DNA of 64,000 nucleotides from Aureobasidium sp. EXF-3400 (GCA_024195585.1 SWBL01000076.1:62001-126000); one strand, 5' to 3'; shown: positions 11,763 through 24,518, numbered from the stretch's first letter. Numbers and translations: made by a program. Notes: generated from the letters alone by a model not told the origin.

Positions 11763-14740
11763 TTATGATCTGACCTCGTCACCCCCAAGTCTGCCCACCG
11801 TCACCCAATCAATCTTGCGCGCGTGCTCGTTGACCCAAGAACCCTGCCATTGCAGTCGTTCCTCTCCAACACCTGTGCAACCAAGACCGCCTCCTGATAT
11901 CCACTGATCTAGTATTTGAAGCAGCAAATACAATTTTTCTTCGACCATGTTGGCTTGGACCATGTCGGCAAACAGCTTTCGCCCGCGCCCTCCTGGCTGC
12001 GAGCCGTACAACAGAGCGTGAATTGAATGCACCAAAGTCTGGCGATCTCTGAGCAGCTTGGTTGGCAAATCATGCTTCTCTTCAATTGCGCGCACGCCCT
12101 CGATTGGTACGAGTGTTGCAGAAGTATGCAAACCATCAGCGGAGAGGACAAATTTCGTATGATCGGGGAAATGGAGCTGTTCTTTGTAAGTATTTTGCCT
12201 TTGTAGCATCGACATCACGATTGGAACGTACCTGGACACAGCCGTCCGAGAATCCCCAAATACCGACATTGCCTGATCTTTGGTAAAATCGAACAAAGAG
12301 CAAGTCCGAGTCCACATCCATTTCATCGTCCGCGCAATCTGCCGTCTCAGTTGCATTGAGCGTTTGGCTCATATATCTTCCAAACTTGACCCAGAGGACA
12401 CGGAGCATTCGTAATCTTTCCCTCATCTTCTCATCCCTGGTTGTGAGATCAAGCTTTTCCAGTCCAGCAGCTCCGTGGTCTTCGAATATTCTAAATGGAA
12501 CATGTTCCAGATGCTCAAAGCGCTTTCCTATACGTGCGAGCCAACGTTCTCCATTCTTGACTGCCACATGGGTTACAGGCGTTCCGCTGGCTGCAGAACC
12601 GTTGATGACACATCCTACTGTGCCATCGTCCAGGACGTATCCCACACCATGCTTCTTGCTGTAATCTACCCATCGACTCACGAACGGAAGCGGTTTCGAC
12701 GGTTGTTGCGGCACTCGTCGGGAAGGTGCCAAATGCTTCCTCTCCAGAGCCGAGGCTAGATTGTCTCGGAATGCATTCAGGCGCTCCAATACTGCTGTCG
12801 GGTCCGATCCTGGGAAGATCGAAGTCGTCTCAAGAGGCTTCCTTCTTGGGACTGGGAGCTTTGCAGTCATGGCTGGGGGTGGTGGCAGGGCCGGTCTTCC
12901 AAGGTTCTCCTGTTCATCAAATATCTCGACTACTTCTTGGCTCGGTTGCTTCGACCTTGATCGTGAAGTGCGAGTGGCTAACGTTTTAGAAGGCGCAATC
13001 TCGAGGTCGTCGCGGATGGCATCTGCGAGAGCAGGAATATCTCGATCGGAAAGATTCTTTCGTGGTCGTCGTGCCAGACTAGCGTCTACACTTCGCTTCG
13101 AAACCGGGATGATCTCACCACTCTGAGGTTGTGAAGATGATGGGAGGAAATTTGTACCGCTGAAGGCAGTTTGACTCAAAGTGTTAGTTTGGCTGAGTGT
13201 GTTCAGGCGAGAAGACTGGCGAGTGGACTCGGGAGCACTTTCTTCCTTGTCGTCCGTGATCGCGCGCGTCCTCCGGATCGGCCCTGCTCGTCTGACACGA
13301 GGGGGAGGAGGCATCAACTCAGCATCCTTCTTCTTCCTCTTGGTCTCGTCTGCGCTGTTCTCTCTGGATGTTGGTTGAACCTCATTATGGCATATCTCCT
13401 TGAGCTGTCTTGTGTCAGGTTCGCGCTCCTCCGCAATTTCTGGCAATGCGTTCATGGGTTGGAATGCGTCGATGCTGTTGCTGTTCGGCGACGTATAAAC
13501 TGTGTCTGATGGAATAGGTATCACGGGCTGGCGACCTGCGGCAACCTCCCTCTCGATATCTCTCACAATGCTGCGTATCTTCTTGCCTGCATTGAGCTGG
13601 AAGCACTTGCCTGGAGCGTACTCACCGACTCCAGACTCCTTGCAGACGTACCACCAGGATTCACTGTAACCTCTCTGAAGCACCTCCGGACTCGGTGGTT
13701 GAACGTTAGGCCATGTGGGAACTTTGCTGACTTGAGCACGGCTCATTTGTCTAGGAACAAAGGCGATTTTGAAGAAGGGATGCGAAACAATTTGATCCGG
13801 AGAAGGGCGCAGCTCCTCTGAGACCAATAGAGACGAAACCAAATCTCGTAGGTCGGCGGAAATTTCGTTTGTGATTGAAGACAATTCGGGCCATGAATAG
13901 TCGCCTGCTTTTAGTTTCTTATAAATTTCTTCCTTGGATGATGCGTGGAATGGAGCCTTTCCGACGGCAAGAGTGTATCTATTCTGGTCAGCCATCGGGA
14001 CACGAAACAAAATCGAGCGAGCTTACGCGATGATACCAATAGCCCACAGGTCAACTTTTTCGCTATGACCCTTGCCCTTCTCTAGGATCTCCGGAGCCAG
14101 GTAATTAGGTGTGCCGCACATGGTGGTTCGCCGCTTTGCGTCCATGTCTTTTCCACTGACAAGCAATGCAGCGAGGCCGAAGTCACCAACCTTGATGTTC
14201 ATCTTCTCGTCGAGAAACAGGTTTCCGGTTTTGAGATCGCGGTGGACAATGTTGCGCGCGTGCAGGTATTTGACGGCGCCAGAGACTTGAATGATGAAGC
14301 GACGGATTTCGGGCATAGTGATGTTTTTGCGACGCTTCAGCATGTCTGCGAGCGAGCCGCTGGAGCACAGTTCTAGGACGACGTAGGTGCTCTCGCCAAA
14401 AGAGAATGCGCGGTGGAAGCCTACAATATTAGGGTGGGAGAGCTTGGAATGAATTTGCAATTCGGTGATGAACTGGACGACAAAGACGGGTCAGAACAAG
14501 ACAAGACATGATGCGGCAGGAGAAAGAATCTGAGCGCACCTTTTGCGCTAGCTTGGCAGGCTCCATCCTGGACTTGACAATCTTCAGAGCAACAACATGG
14601 CCAGTGGGTTGGTCGCGTTCGAGACGTTCAGCTTTGAAGCAAATGGCGAAGCCGCCCTTGCCCAGTTGGTTGGAGGTAGCATAATTGATGCCATGCGGTT
14701 CCGATACGATAGATGGCGGAGGCTCCGCGTGGACAGACAT
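11763..14740 (-). CDS. CDC5: Polo-like kinase (935 aa)
   Basis: Four exons (minus): 14740-14540, 14472-14027, 13978-12232, 12176-11763; 936 codons including stop. Kinase domain ~20-290: Gly loop GKGGFAICFK, ATP-binding Lys in ALKIVK, catalytic HRDLKTGNLFLD, DFGLAA, and activation segment TMCGTPNYLAPEIL with the T-loop threonine. A long disordered linker of ~300 residues with many S/T-P and basic patches follows. Polo box 1 starts ~648 (FVSRWVDYSKKHGVGYVL) and polo box 2 is joined across the last intron (GFSDGCVQ|LHFPDHTKF). By family it drives mitotic entry, septation and exit by docking to phospho-primed substrates. The last intron acceptor was chosen as AG|CTCCAT because it keeps the polo box in frame. 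Confidence 0.96.
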
Positions 14741-15012
14741 GGTTAGTATCTGCTGCGAGTATGATGCTGGTGGATGGCTGGTCGTGACTTTGAGCAGAGA
14801 GAAGCGTCAAGCTCTCGCTTGCTGTGTTATTTTGTTTACACACGCTTTCCCGCACAGCAACCGACCACCAACCACCAACCGGCCCAAGACGCCCGGGCCC
14901 CGCCCGACGCCGACATGCCGATCCCCGACCTCGAAACGCTGCTGCGTCATGTTCGAGCTGTTGTTGACTGTGCAACTCTGGACCCTCGAGTTCTGCTGGT
15001 TGCAGCCACTCA

Positions 15013-15812
15013 ATGTCGTTGACCTTCAAGCTCGCCTCTCTGGTGATCCGTACCGTTGCCAAACCTATAGGCGTATGCAATCTTCGCTCTTTCCCAATTC
15101 AGCCTCACATCTGACTTCCACGCAGAACCGAATCAAACAGTCCGCTCGAGAACATGAAACCTTTCGTAGATACTGTGTGAGCTTTGCTCAGGGCCTTCAC
15201 CGTGTAGACATGCGCATGCGATTGGGCATCCTACACGACGCCGCAGCTCAAGAACGCATGCATGCTCGAGAAGCAGCAGAAGCCGCTGCCAAAAAGAGAC
15301 AGTCCGAGGCACCCACCGTCAAAACCGAAGCCCAGCAAAAAGCAGACGATGCAGCTGCAGCCGATCTCAAAGAGAAAAGGAGTGAAGCTCCGTCAAAACC
15401 CAGGATCCGTCCGCTTTCCGAATCAAGAGCTATCGAGTTAGGCGCAAACTTTCTCTCAGAATCTTTCATCTTTGGTGTCGCCGTCGGCCTACTTGTATGG
15501 GACCAATGGCGCTCCAGAAGAAAGGAGAGTACTCGAAGAGAGGGTGTCGAAGACCGATTGGACGCACTAGAAGACCACACGCGTCAAATCGTTGAGCTCA
15601 AATCAGAAGTTGCTCGGCTCAAATCCAAATACGAAACACTGCCTGGCCCTACAGAGGACAGCGACAATGGCAACAAGACGACCGAAACCGCTATCGCAAG
15701 CCCAGAAATCGATGTGCATCCAACACAAAGAGACGAAACGTCTGAACCAAAAACAAGTCCGGAAAGAGAAGGAAAATCAGAAAATACTTCGCTGGCGGAG
15801 CAAAGTCAATAA
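15013..15812 (+). CDS. OPA3: OPA3-like mitochondrial protein (248 aa)
   Basis: Exons 15013-15072 and 15126-15812; 248 aa. The start MSLTFKLASLVIRTVAKPI matches the conserved N-terminus of OPA3 family proteins. AREHETFRR and FAQGLHRVDMRMRLG follow, the strongest family blocks. A hydrophobic segment (FIFGVAVGLLVWDQW, ~residue 150) probably anchors it in a mitochondrial membrane, followed by a coiled coil (LDALEDHTRQIVELKSEVARL) and a polar tail. Human OPA3 is tied to mitochondrial morphology and optic atrophy; the fungal role is poorly defined. An upstream open frame covers the region but would remove the conserved start. Confidence 0.88.
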
Positions 15813-16129
15813 GCGACTGGCCACTCTCAGCTTCGCACCCTGTACATACAATCACCCCTCTCAAGATACCCTGCAAAGATACATAACTCAACTCCTCATA
15901 AAGCTTTATTACATGCACTATCGTTCTACTTAGACTCACGAGGTCTAGGACAAGGATCGTTGGTAGAGAGAGAATTCAGCATCGCGATATGAACGCATAT
16001 ATGACCTTCGATATGCAAGATTGGTTGTCTAAGCAAAGAGTGCGAGATCTAGGAAAATCAAAACCCCCAACGCCAAACATCATAAAAGAGATAGATGTTC
16101 CTTGGAACTTTGTATAGCAGTCAGAAGGA
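15813..16129. other. Convergent 3' region
   Basis: 317 bases between the converging OPA3-like and SH3-protein stops. Both 3' UTRs must lie here. No other feature is evident. Confidence 0.6.
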
Positions 16130-16956
16130 TTAGAAGATGGAGTTGACAATGTTACCACCGATGGAGGCACCGGCACCGAAGATGGCTGCGTTTCCAAGCT
16201 AGAGGGCAATTAGTATAGAGAATTGAGTGTGGGCACAGATGAACATTACCTTCTTGCCAAACTTCTTGCCCATCTCCTCGCCCTTGCTGGGAACCTTGCC
16301 ACTACCATCACCCTGGCCACTGACCTCAAGAGGCATGTTGCCGTAGTTTGTAGGTGCGGATTGCGGTAGAGTGTTTTCAATGACACGAACATACGAGCGA
16401 GGGAAGATACCCTCCTGGCCGGTGCGCGACGAACGACCCTTCCACCACTCGGCGTTCATGTACTCGGTAACATTGATATGGTCGTTGGGCTGGAGTTCAA
16501 GATCGCCGGGGTCAGAGCCATTGTATGCATACAAAGCAGTTGCTTGAGCAAGCGGGGGCATAGATGGCGGAGGAGCAGCATATGCTGGTGGGGGAGCAGG
16601 GGTAGCTGCTGGCGAGGGCTGGTAGAAGTTGTTTCCTTGCTTCTTCTCATCGTCTCTGTTGATGTTCAGGTTGGCCATGGGCGCTGTGGGGATGGCATTG
16701 TTGGCGGGAACGGCGCCAGGGAAGGCGCCGACGGACAAGGGCGCATGCAGAGCAATCTGAGCGGGGATTTGTGACAACAGCGACGACAGCTGCTGCGGTG
16801 TAATGACAGATGCGTCGCACAAGTATTCGAGTTCCTGTTCAGGCGTCAGTCGGCCGTTGGGTGGCAGCTTTGCACTTTGCGCTGTCTCCGCACCGCTTTG
16901 ATCGTCCGGATGGAGCGGTTGAGCTGGGCAATCTGCATTTCCTCGAGCGGTGCCAT
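16130..16956 (-). CDS. SH3-domain adaptor, LSB1/PIN3-like (238 aa)
   Basis: Exons (minus): 16956-16894, 16834-16250, 16198-16130; 238 aa, all introns in phase 0. The N-terminus is MAPLEEMQIAQLNRSIRTI, joined across the first intron to ELEYLCDASV, a helix seen in fungal Las17-binding SH3 proteins. A Pro/Ala-rich linker leads to one SH3 domain (~135-190: ALYAYNGSDPGDLEL, WWKGRS, GIFPRSYV). A short Gly-rich C-terminus (AAIFGAGASIGGNIV) comes from the last exon. Family members bind Las17/WASP and tune actin assembly and endocytosis, so the activity would be cytoplasmic and cortical. The gene is divergent from nothing nearby. Confidence 0.87.
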
Positions 16957-17158
16957 GTTTGATACTTGGTGACTGAAGAATGAAAGGAAGAGAGCTTCTA
17001 GGACTCAAAGTAGTCAAGGTCGAGGCCGGGCAGTGCACTCGTGTCGTTGCGTATGTTTCACATGGCAATCCGGCCTGGCCAAGCCTCCTGCAACGTCACG
17101 TCGTGTTCGGATCTTCTTTATTCTCCGTCTATTTATCTAACATTCATTCGCACCGTGC

Positions 17159-18133
17159 TTAGTGCGAATGCTGTGCCATCATCTTGGCTATGTGAGCATT
17201 CATACCGTGGAATGCCTTCTGTCTCTCTTGCTCCCATCCGTTGAATGAGCCCTCCGACATACCCACGGGAATCTGATCCTTGCCAGCCTCGAGTCCAGCC
17301 CATGTGGCCTCGGTGAAGTCCTTCAGCGGCATTCCGATCTGACTACCGTTCTTGATGTCCGGCTGGTGCTTCTCGTCGTGCAGCTCGGTTTGCACTGCAG
17401 GAGGGAAGATCTCAATGACCTGGATGTTTCCAGGTCCGTTCTTGAGCTGTTCACGAAGCACCAGAATGAAATGGTGCAGAGCAGCCTTAGAAGCACAGTA
17501 GTTGGGGCATCTGATCATAGGCACCTGTCCATAGGTCAGCATACTGCCTCGTGCGACTTTTCTTGCCCCTCTCTCGGCCGTCTTCCAATCGAAGCGAACA
17601 CCACGATGCGAAATGCCGTCATTGTATTGAAATCCTTGAGTGATAGAACATCATGACCACGACAGAGCAGGTACAAGCGACTGGGTACTTACCAAAGCCA
17701 ATCCAGATGTGGTGAAGATGAATGAAGTCTGCTTGCTCTGCTTCTGCAGATACGGAGTGAAGGCGGTGACCAAATGGATGTATGAGATGTAGTTGGTGTT
17801 CATCTCTTCTGAAACCGAGCTGAGGTCAATGCTCTCAGGCTTGGAGAAGTCAAATCCTCTCTGAATACCAGAGTTGAGGAAGACGCTGTCGATGTCTGGG
17901 TGAGACTCCATGATATCCTTCACGAACTTGGGAATCTTGTCCAGCTGTGTGATATCAAACTGCACTGCCTCGGCCTTGTCTTTGCCATGTTGAGAAACGA
18001 ACTCGTCAAGCTTCTCCTGTCTGCGGCCAGTGACAATTACTGAAGTGCCATTCTCGACCAGCTTGCTTGCAAGAGCCCAACCAATACCAGATGTGGCACC
18101 GAGGACGAGGACTTTGTTGTAGTTGAAAGGCAT
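17159..18133 (-). CDS. Short-chain dehydrogenase/reductase (268 aa)
   Basis: Exons (minus): 18133-17693 and 17524-17159; the 168-nt intron is unusually long for this window. Classical SDR signatures: cofactor loop GATSGIG (residues ~12-18), the GRR at the end of beta-2 that favours NADP(H), an NSG in place of NNAG, a catalytic serine in TTSG, and YCASK (Tyr ~156, Lys ~160) just after the intron. Length fits a single-domain cytosolic SDR. The substrate cannot be read from sequence, though the overall style is close to DltE-like oxidoreductases. It is divergent from the MFS gene, with ~565 bases between the starts. Confidence 0.88.
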
Positions 18134-18698
18134 TGTGTTGTGTTGATGAGAATAATTGATTGAAGGCGAACCAGGAATTAAAGACTTGATTATAATTAAA
18201 CCACGGCAGTTGATTTATTAACTTATAGCTTCTGCGTTACATCATCACCGAGATCTAGACACGGAGATAGGTATTTCATGTCCGACTGACCGACATGCCG
18301 AAGATGAGGGAGAGTTTACAAGTGAAGCTTTTGACAGGAGTTCTTCAATTTCCAACAACACTGTCGTATATCCAAAAACATATACTACCCTCACTTGCGA
18401 AAAATAGTGAATGTAACTTGACTCGAAGTCTGATCAGCTCGTGAGGCTCTGTAGATTGCGCAAGAACCGTGTCGGTGACCCCGAACTTTTTCTTTCAGGT
18501 TGCGCCAAACGTTGGAACTACCGTCGCTCAGATCCGAACGACATGAATTGACGGCAGTCCAATCATCCCCTGCCACCTCGTCAGCAACAGTGTCGTTCCA
18601 CGCGCGCACTGCTTTCGCGGTCAACTTTTCGTACTTCTTAGGATGCGTTGATCATCAATTTTGTCTCTTCCGCATCTTTAATCGTTCGTCGGTTCGTC
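18134..18698. other. Shared divergent promoter, SDR and MFS genes
   Basis: 565 bases between two divergent starts. An AT-rich stretch lies at ~18180-18230 near the SDR side. No open frame of note. The shared promoter could allow co-regulation, but I see no defined operator. Confidence 0.5.
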
Positions 18699-20645
18699 AT
18701 GGCTGAGAAGGAGATAAGACATGTCTCTACTCCGCCTTCGGCCGAGCAGCAGTCGAAAGAGGCAGCTAAACTTGACCAAGTAGTAGAGGTCATAGAACAA
18801 GAGGAACAACCAATTCAGTCTCAAGGCGAAGGCTCATTGCAACCTACGCTGTCGACAGCTCGTACTATTGCCCTGGTGGCTACACTTACTGGCGCAGCAT
18901 TCTTGAAGTATGTGGACAAGTGAACTTCTATTAGAATAATGCTTGAGGGCTAACATCTTGACAGTACATTAACGGTCCAGGCCGTAGTCATTGTCCTCCC
19001 GAGCATCGGTAAGTGAGCAAGCTCCAGATAGCCCAAGTCAAAAGTCCTTCGACTTCTGGTCCAAGAGATCGAAATATAGTTAGCACATTGCAGGATCCTA
19101 TCCGAGAGATCTCGGATGGTACTTGCAATGCGTCGAGATGGACGCTGGTGCTCATTGTCACTGACTTGGATGGCGTACCGTTTACCACACAAGACACATG
19201 CTGATTGCGCTCTTACCTGCTAGGCAAAGCACTTGACATACCGGCAGCCAGACAGCAATGGATCGTTTCCGCCTATTCTCTGTCCTTTGGCTGCTTCCTA
19301 TTACTTTGGGGCAAGCTCGCCGATGTCTACGGGAAGAGACCTATCTTTATTCTAGGATCACTCTGGGTTGCTATACTCACATTGATAAATCCGTTCGCAA
19401 CCAATGAGATCGCCTTCGACCTTCTCCGAGGACTACAAGGCGTTGGTGGAGCTGGCAACGTCCCCTCTGCAATTGGCATCTTGTCTGCTACGTTTCCTCC
19501 TGGGAAGGCTCGAAATTACGCTTTCTCTCTATATTCTGCCGGTGCTCCTATGGGCTCCGTGATGGGCAATTTGCTGGGTGGTCTTGTTGCGCAGTATGCC
19601 AGTTGGAGATGGATCTTCTGGATTCTTTCCATCATGGCATTCCTGGTGACAGTGGCTGGTTACTTAATTGTTCCAAAAGCGCCTCCCCGACAGGACTCTG
19701 AGCTGAAGAAGTCCGTTGACTGGATCGGAGCCTTTCTAGTAACGGTCGGCGTTCTGGTCTTACTATTTGCCTTGGCCGAAGGCAATGTCGTGGGATGGGG
19801 TAAGGCTTATATCCCTGTTTTGATCGTATTGTCGATTCTATTTATTGTAACTTTCGTCGCCTGGCAATTATATCTGGAGAAACGAACGGAACGACGACCA
19901 CTGATGAAAGTCACTCTGTTCATGCGCCTCAAGGTTTCTGCCGCCATGTTAGCCATGGCCGTATTCTTCTCAGCCTTCAACAATTATCTCATCTTTTCGA
20001 CGTATTTCTATCAGGAGTATCTCGGACTCGATGCCATTCAGACCACCCTTCGCTTCATCCCAACTGGCGTTGTTGGTATACTCACAGTCCTTGTCACCTC
20101 ACAGCTCTTAAGCAGAGTTCCTATACATTTTCTACTCATGTGGGGTATGGTTTGCGTAGGATTGGCAAACTTGTAAGATCGCAGGTTTATGCTTAATTTC
20201 TTCATCGTATGCTGACTAGGGCAGGCTTATGGCGGTCCCAATCCCGCCGACAGAGACGTATTGGGCTTATGGCTTCCCAGCCATGTGTTTGGCCGTGTTT
20301 GGTGCAGATACCCTGTTTCCCTCGCTACTTCTTCTCGTAGCTCACAACCTTCCCCCGGAGGATCAGGCGCTGGGTGGTGGGCTCGTAAACGCTCTGGGTC
20401 AGATCGGTCGAGCCATTGGTTTGGCCATCGGTACTGCCATCCAGGTGGCCGTGCAGAGTAGCCAGGAAGGAACGCGTGTCGTTGACATGGAAGCAAATAT
20501 CGGAAACCATGCCTACTTGCATGGGTTGCACGCAGCTCAATGGCTCAACGTAGGCTTCGCAGCGACCGGATTTCTTATTGTCGCGCTTGCATTCAGGGGA
20601 GCAGGAGTGATTGGAGCATCGAAGTGCCGAAAGGGGCCTCCATAG
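18699..20645 (+). CDS. MFS transporter, drug:H+ antiporter type (540 aa)
   Basis: Exons 18699-18907, 18965-19008, 19224-20172, 20225-20645; 541 codons including stop. The polar N-terminal ~55 residues are cytosolic, followed by about 13-14 hydrophobic helices. MFS motif A appears as GKLADVYGKRP after TM2, and motif C-like GAPMGSVMGNLLGG lies in TM5. The arrangement and the ATARQQWIVSAYSL-type TM2 resemble the DHA2/ATR1 group (aminotriazole or boron export in yeast). It is a plasma-membrane exporter by inference; the substrate is unknown. The 215-nt intron 19009-19223 is long for this window. Confidence 0.9.
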
Positions 20646-22028
20646 ATCACTGGGACAATGTTATCACAGTCACCCAAGCCATGCATGGATTATGCTGCCT
20701 TGTTGCGTTTCAGCTTTCGCGTTCAGCTCCTGCGTTGCCAAGCGACCAGACTTCAACAGAGTTCAAGCAGATGCAGAAAGCTTCTGGAGCCTGTCTAATG
20801 TTCTTCTCGGAACCACCGACTGCTCAGCCCAAAGACGGTTTGACTTTGCCCGCTAGCCAGTACGTTCCTCGCTCTTGAACAACAGGCAGGAGGACATCCA
20901 AAAAAGAGAGACGCGCGAGTGCGGGCGGCGCAAGCCATGTCATGCATGCCAGTTGAAGTACCAGCTCCTCGGAGGCGAGAAGAACTCTCGAGACTCTTTT
21001 TCTTTGCAGGGCTGACGATCACTCAACTGATTTCCATGAAGTTGTCAGCATGCATCTCTGGTGTGACAAAATCGTGATGCACCCTGGGTGTCTAGTGACC
21101 TGCCAACGGCGCCTGGTTCCGCACCTCCCACAGAAGAAAGCAAGCTTGCCGTAGAAATAAAGAAAAGATGTGTGACAGGGATGTCGACACACGTGGCCTT
21201 GATACCCCTCCATTCCTCCAAACCCCGCATCCTTTACCAAGAACAGCTTTGAAGTTGCGAGACAAAGGCAACGGACGAGCAAATTTTTGATGTGTGAGCG
21301 GACGTCGTCTTCCGCGACATGTCAAGATATGCGCTTGAGAAGCAGTCAGCGTTGAATGTGCGGTTCCTTGCACATAGTTCCACCGCGTGAGCTGTACCCA
21401 CCTCAAAGCAGTGTCTTCGTCTGGGATTGGTTGAGGTGCGAATTGCAAAAGGAACAACTCCATTCAATGGCATACGTGTTTCGTAGTGGCCTGTACTGCA
21501 ATCCCTGCTGTTTGTCAATGCACTTGAGCAGCTTTATCTTTCGGCTGCGAGGGAAGTTCTGGGCTGCATGTAGATAGCGAGTTCCAATTGGTGCTCGTCG
21601 TACAGTATAATGCCTAAAAGCAATTCCATGTTTCAAGTTCCACACACGCTCATGGATCGGAAGCATTCCCTCAAATCAAAACAGATGCCCCATGGGTATC
21701 ATGTATCTCAAGCGCCATTTTGCATCACATGCCCAGAAACTTTTTTTCCTAGCCAAGGCTTCGATCCCTCCCTTCCTCAAACCGCTCGCTTCTTGCGTAC
21801 CATCGGACGCGTAGCTACTGCGCCGCAATGATGTATCGCAAACTCATGAATGCAATACTCGCGAGGAAAGCTTCTGACATGACCAACATGTCGTGGTGCT
21901 GTGACTTAGTAGCACGACGTCTCGTTCTAGTGAGCGCTGTGCAGCATGCAAGATTTGTTTCTCTAGCAAGATGGTATGTTGGGTTTGTGCAACCTCTAAC
22001 CAACCTCACTTGCCGGATAAAAGCTGCT
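20646..22028. other. Gene-free stretch
   Basis: About 1.4 kb between the converging MFS and BTB genes. Only short frames without domain features or consistent splice signals are present. I saw no tRNA, repeat or transposon remnant. Confidence 0.5.
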
Positions 22029-23127
22029 TCAGACTGGGATTCCTCTCTCGGTCTTCCAAAGCTCAAAAGCTAAAGTTGGGGTGCGCTTGATAACATTGAA
22101 AACATCCTTAGTGCTGGCAAGCTGAGGGTGACTCCTGAAAGCTTGAAGAACAACGTCCCGGAGACCGCGATCACTGTCGATGGTCGAGCAGTAAACTTCC
22201 TCGATGGCATCGGCAAACTCTGGCGAGTCGTAGTAGCAAGCCATTGCCATCTCGAATTTGCTTTTTGCAAGAGCCTTCAGGGCAGGAATGTCGTACTTTT
22301 CCGCTAATGCATAGACGCGGGTATGCGTGAGGAGGTTCGATTCGTCTGTCTCGTACTCGCAATCCTCATCCTCGTCAGATTCGCATTCAGACCCAGAGTT
22401 CGAAGCGCTGCCGGCACCTGAGCCGCGAAGTCCGGTCTTGCCTTTCGGGCTCGTTGCACGCGGCGAGTGACCAACGCTCGAGTCATGTCTCGAGCGCGAA
22501 AGGGGATCAGGAACTTCTGTCGGCGTGATTGGTGTGGGTGGGGCGCAAGCAGCTGCCTGAGCGAAAAGAGGGTCCACAATGTGAGACAGGTCAAGCTTTT
22601 GGGGTCTTTGCCGGAGGGCTTCTTGCGCACGGTGACGAAAGACAGGAGAAGCTGGCTCCTCTTCGTCCTCGGCAACAAGGTAGTCCAGGTGGTAGAAGTC
22701 TAAAACACCCGTCAGGCTGTGTAAGAAAAAGGAGGACCGACACGGCAGCAGCCTGCAGATCGTGGCGTCCAGGGAAATGACTGCCAGTAATGCGGACCAT
22801 ACCGGTGCATCCGGACGTTCAGGGACTTACAGTGGATCATGTGCTCGACTGCTTCTTCATCTTCCTCGCTCAAATCGATCACACCAGTCTGAGCTTCACG
22901 AAACTGGTTGCTACAAGCTCCATCAAAGAATCCAGACCGGGAACAAAGTATGGCTCGATGAACGGCATACTCTCGAGAGTTGCATTTGACAGTAAGATCA
23001 GAGTATTTACCACCCAAATGGAGCCTAGTCTTGATCAGCAACCGAGTCGAGAACAGGAACAACCGCAAGCGGGAGTCGGGACTCACGTGGAAAGGGCAGA
23101 CATCAATTCCTTCCTTGGGGATTCCAT
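22029..23127 (-). CDS. BTB/POZ-domain protein (301 aa)
   Basis: Exons (minus): 23127-23087, 23024-22831, 22699-22029; 302 codons including stop. The BTB fold occupies roughly residues 13-110: GGKYSDLTVKC, HRAILCSRSGFF, FREAQTGVIDLSEEDEEAVEHMI then YFYHLDYLV across the second intron. A disordered, acidic Ser-rich insertion (~130-200) precedes helices (VYALAEKYDIPALKALAKSKF) that form the usual BTB C-terminal helical pair. Proteins of this fungal type are numerous and mostly uncharacterised. Adaptor function for Cul3 ligases is possible but not shown. The 131-nt second intron is longer than average. Confidence 0.88.
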
Positions 23128-24182
23128 GACGAACAGCAGACGCTCTCGGGGTGAGAAGTGGAGAGCCGATGGCGCAGTGAGGTCTTTAAGGTTATTTGAC
23201 AATGGAGAATTTTCTCAGGGGAATGAAGATCTTTCGTGTCCAGAACGAGTTGAGAGAGATTGGTTGATTGCAGAAAATGACACAGGAATGGTGGGAAGAG
23301 GTGTTGCTTGGATAAATAGTAGAGTGATGTTGCTCGAGGGAAAGCTGTGACATAAGTAAGCCCAGACCAAGACTACCCAGTACTTGTTAATTCCACGCGT
23401 GACCCTGACAAAAACGATCGGTCGCCCTAGGCACTGACGCGTACCGAGGTGCTCCGCCGAGTCGCCGTGTCGGTGATGGTGGAAGTGTTCATTGCCGACC
23501 TACGTCAAAAGGGTTTTGTGTGTGATTGCAGTAATCTGCGATCGCGAACGCCAATAATCACTGGGCCGCCTTTCCCCACAGTGACCAAAGTTCAGGGCGC
23601 TAACTAGTATGAACTTGGGGCAGCGCGTGGCAGTCAGATACGACGCTTTCGGCTTGGGATGAAAGTCTGTAGAAGAAGAATACTGGATTGAGGACCAAAA
23701 TGTCAAGATGGTCGAGGGGTGTCTGCTCGTCTTAATAATGTTGGCGATCAACATTGCGCAAAATCTAGATCACTGCCTCAGGGGTCACGCACGGAAGTGA
23801 CTTTCGGCGTGTCCTTTCATGCTTCGGCATCTCGCATGTGCGTGGACCGACCGACTCTGTGTTTTTTTCTCTTTGGTGCATGGGCGCTGGTCTGAATCAA
23901 CCCGCTCCCTACTTGATAGGCTGAAGCAAAAGCGACTAAATTCTGGCTTGCGCTCGCTCAGTGCCCATCGAACGTCTGGCACAAGCTCTGGTGGCTTGCT
24001 ACGACTAGGCGAAGATACTTACGAGCATCGGCGATGATCCAATTCCTTGACCAAGAACAAGCAAACGTTCTGACCTCCTTCCTACTTCCTTATTTGCGAA
24101 CGTACTAACACTTCCTGCTGGCGGAAGAAAAACTCAAAAGAGCAAAAGAGTTAGAGCCCGTTGCCATGTGGAAAGGAAGATC

Positions 24183-24325
24183 TTTGGGACCATGCAAGAG
24201 TGGTCGAGGAGGCCAAGGCCTGGCTGCAGGGTCTCGACAAGTCGCGTGCTAACAGCGGCAGGGCTTCTGCACGCGGACGACTCGAGGCATGGCGCCGTGG
24301 TCATGGTTCGAATCCGCGTCCCAAG
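24183..24325 (+). pseudogene. tRNA-like relic (A and B boxes, mispaired arms)
   Basis: Bases 24201-24212 match the pol III A-box pattern (TGGTCGAGGAGG) and 24305-24315 match the B box (GGTTCGAATCC). TTTGGGA at 24183-24189 can pair with TCCCAAG at 24319-24325, like an acceptor stem. CGTGG (24296-24300) can pair with CCGCG (24314-24318) as a T stem only if six extra bases (24301-24306) are treated as an insertion. About 11 extra bases also separate the 5' acceptor strand from the A box. I could not fold a clean anticodon arm. The best reading is a decayed tRNA or tRNA-derived SINE head. Confidence 0.3.
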
Positions 24326-24518
24326 ACTGAAGGCGTTGTCTATCAGCCACTCGATGACATTCTGGTTGTGGGTTTGAAACATAGCATGCCAGTTGTGCAT
24401 TGACGATGAACCTGAGTATGAGATGTCTGTGACAGCGCATCTGAGCCTCAAGATACGCTTGTTGCACAGACTCACAAATCCAATCTATAGATTGTATCCA
24501 GACTGACGCCAGAACCGG

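Noticed and set aside
14685..15012. Long N-terminal extension of the OPA3-like frame
   Set aside because: The frame is open through the divergent promoter but lacks conservation; the family starts at MSLTFKLASL (15013), and the true exon 1 is followed by an intron.
15073..15125. Reading OPA3 exon 1 through without an intron
   Set aside because: Meets a stop (TGA at ~15112) and breaks the KPI..NRIK family block.
20646..22028. Short frames in the 1.4-kb gap
   Set aside because: None exceeds ~90 codons with domain signal or splice consistency.
22712..23086. BTB gene start at 23086 in the open frame
   Set aside because: That position is not an ATG (it is GTG within the donor of an intron); the ATG at 23127 with a 62-nt intron restores the family N-terminus.
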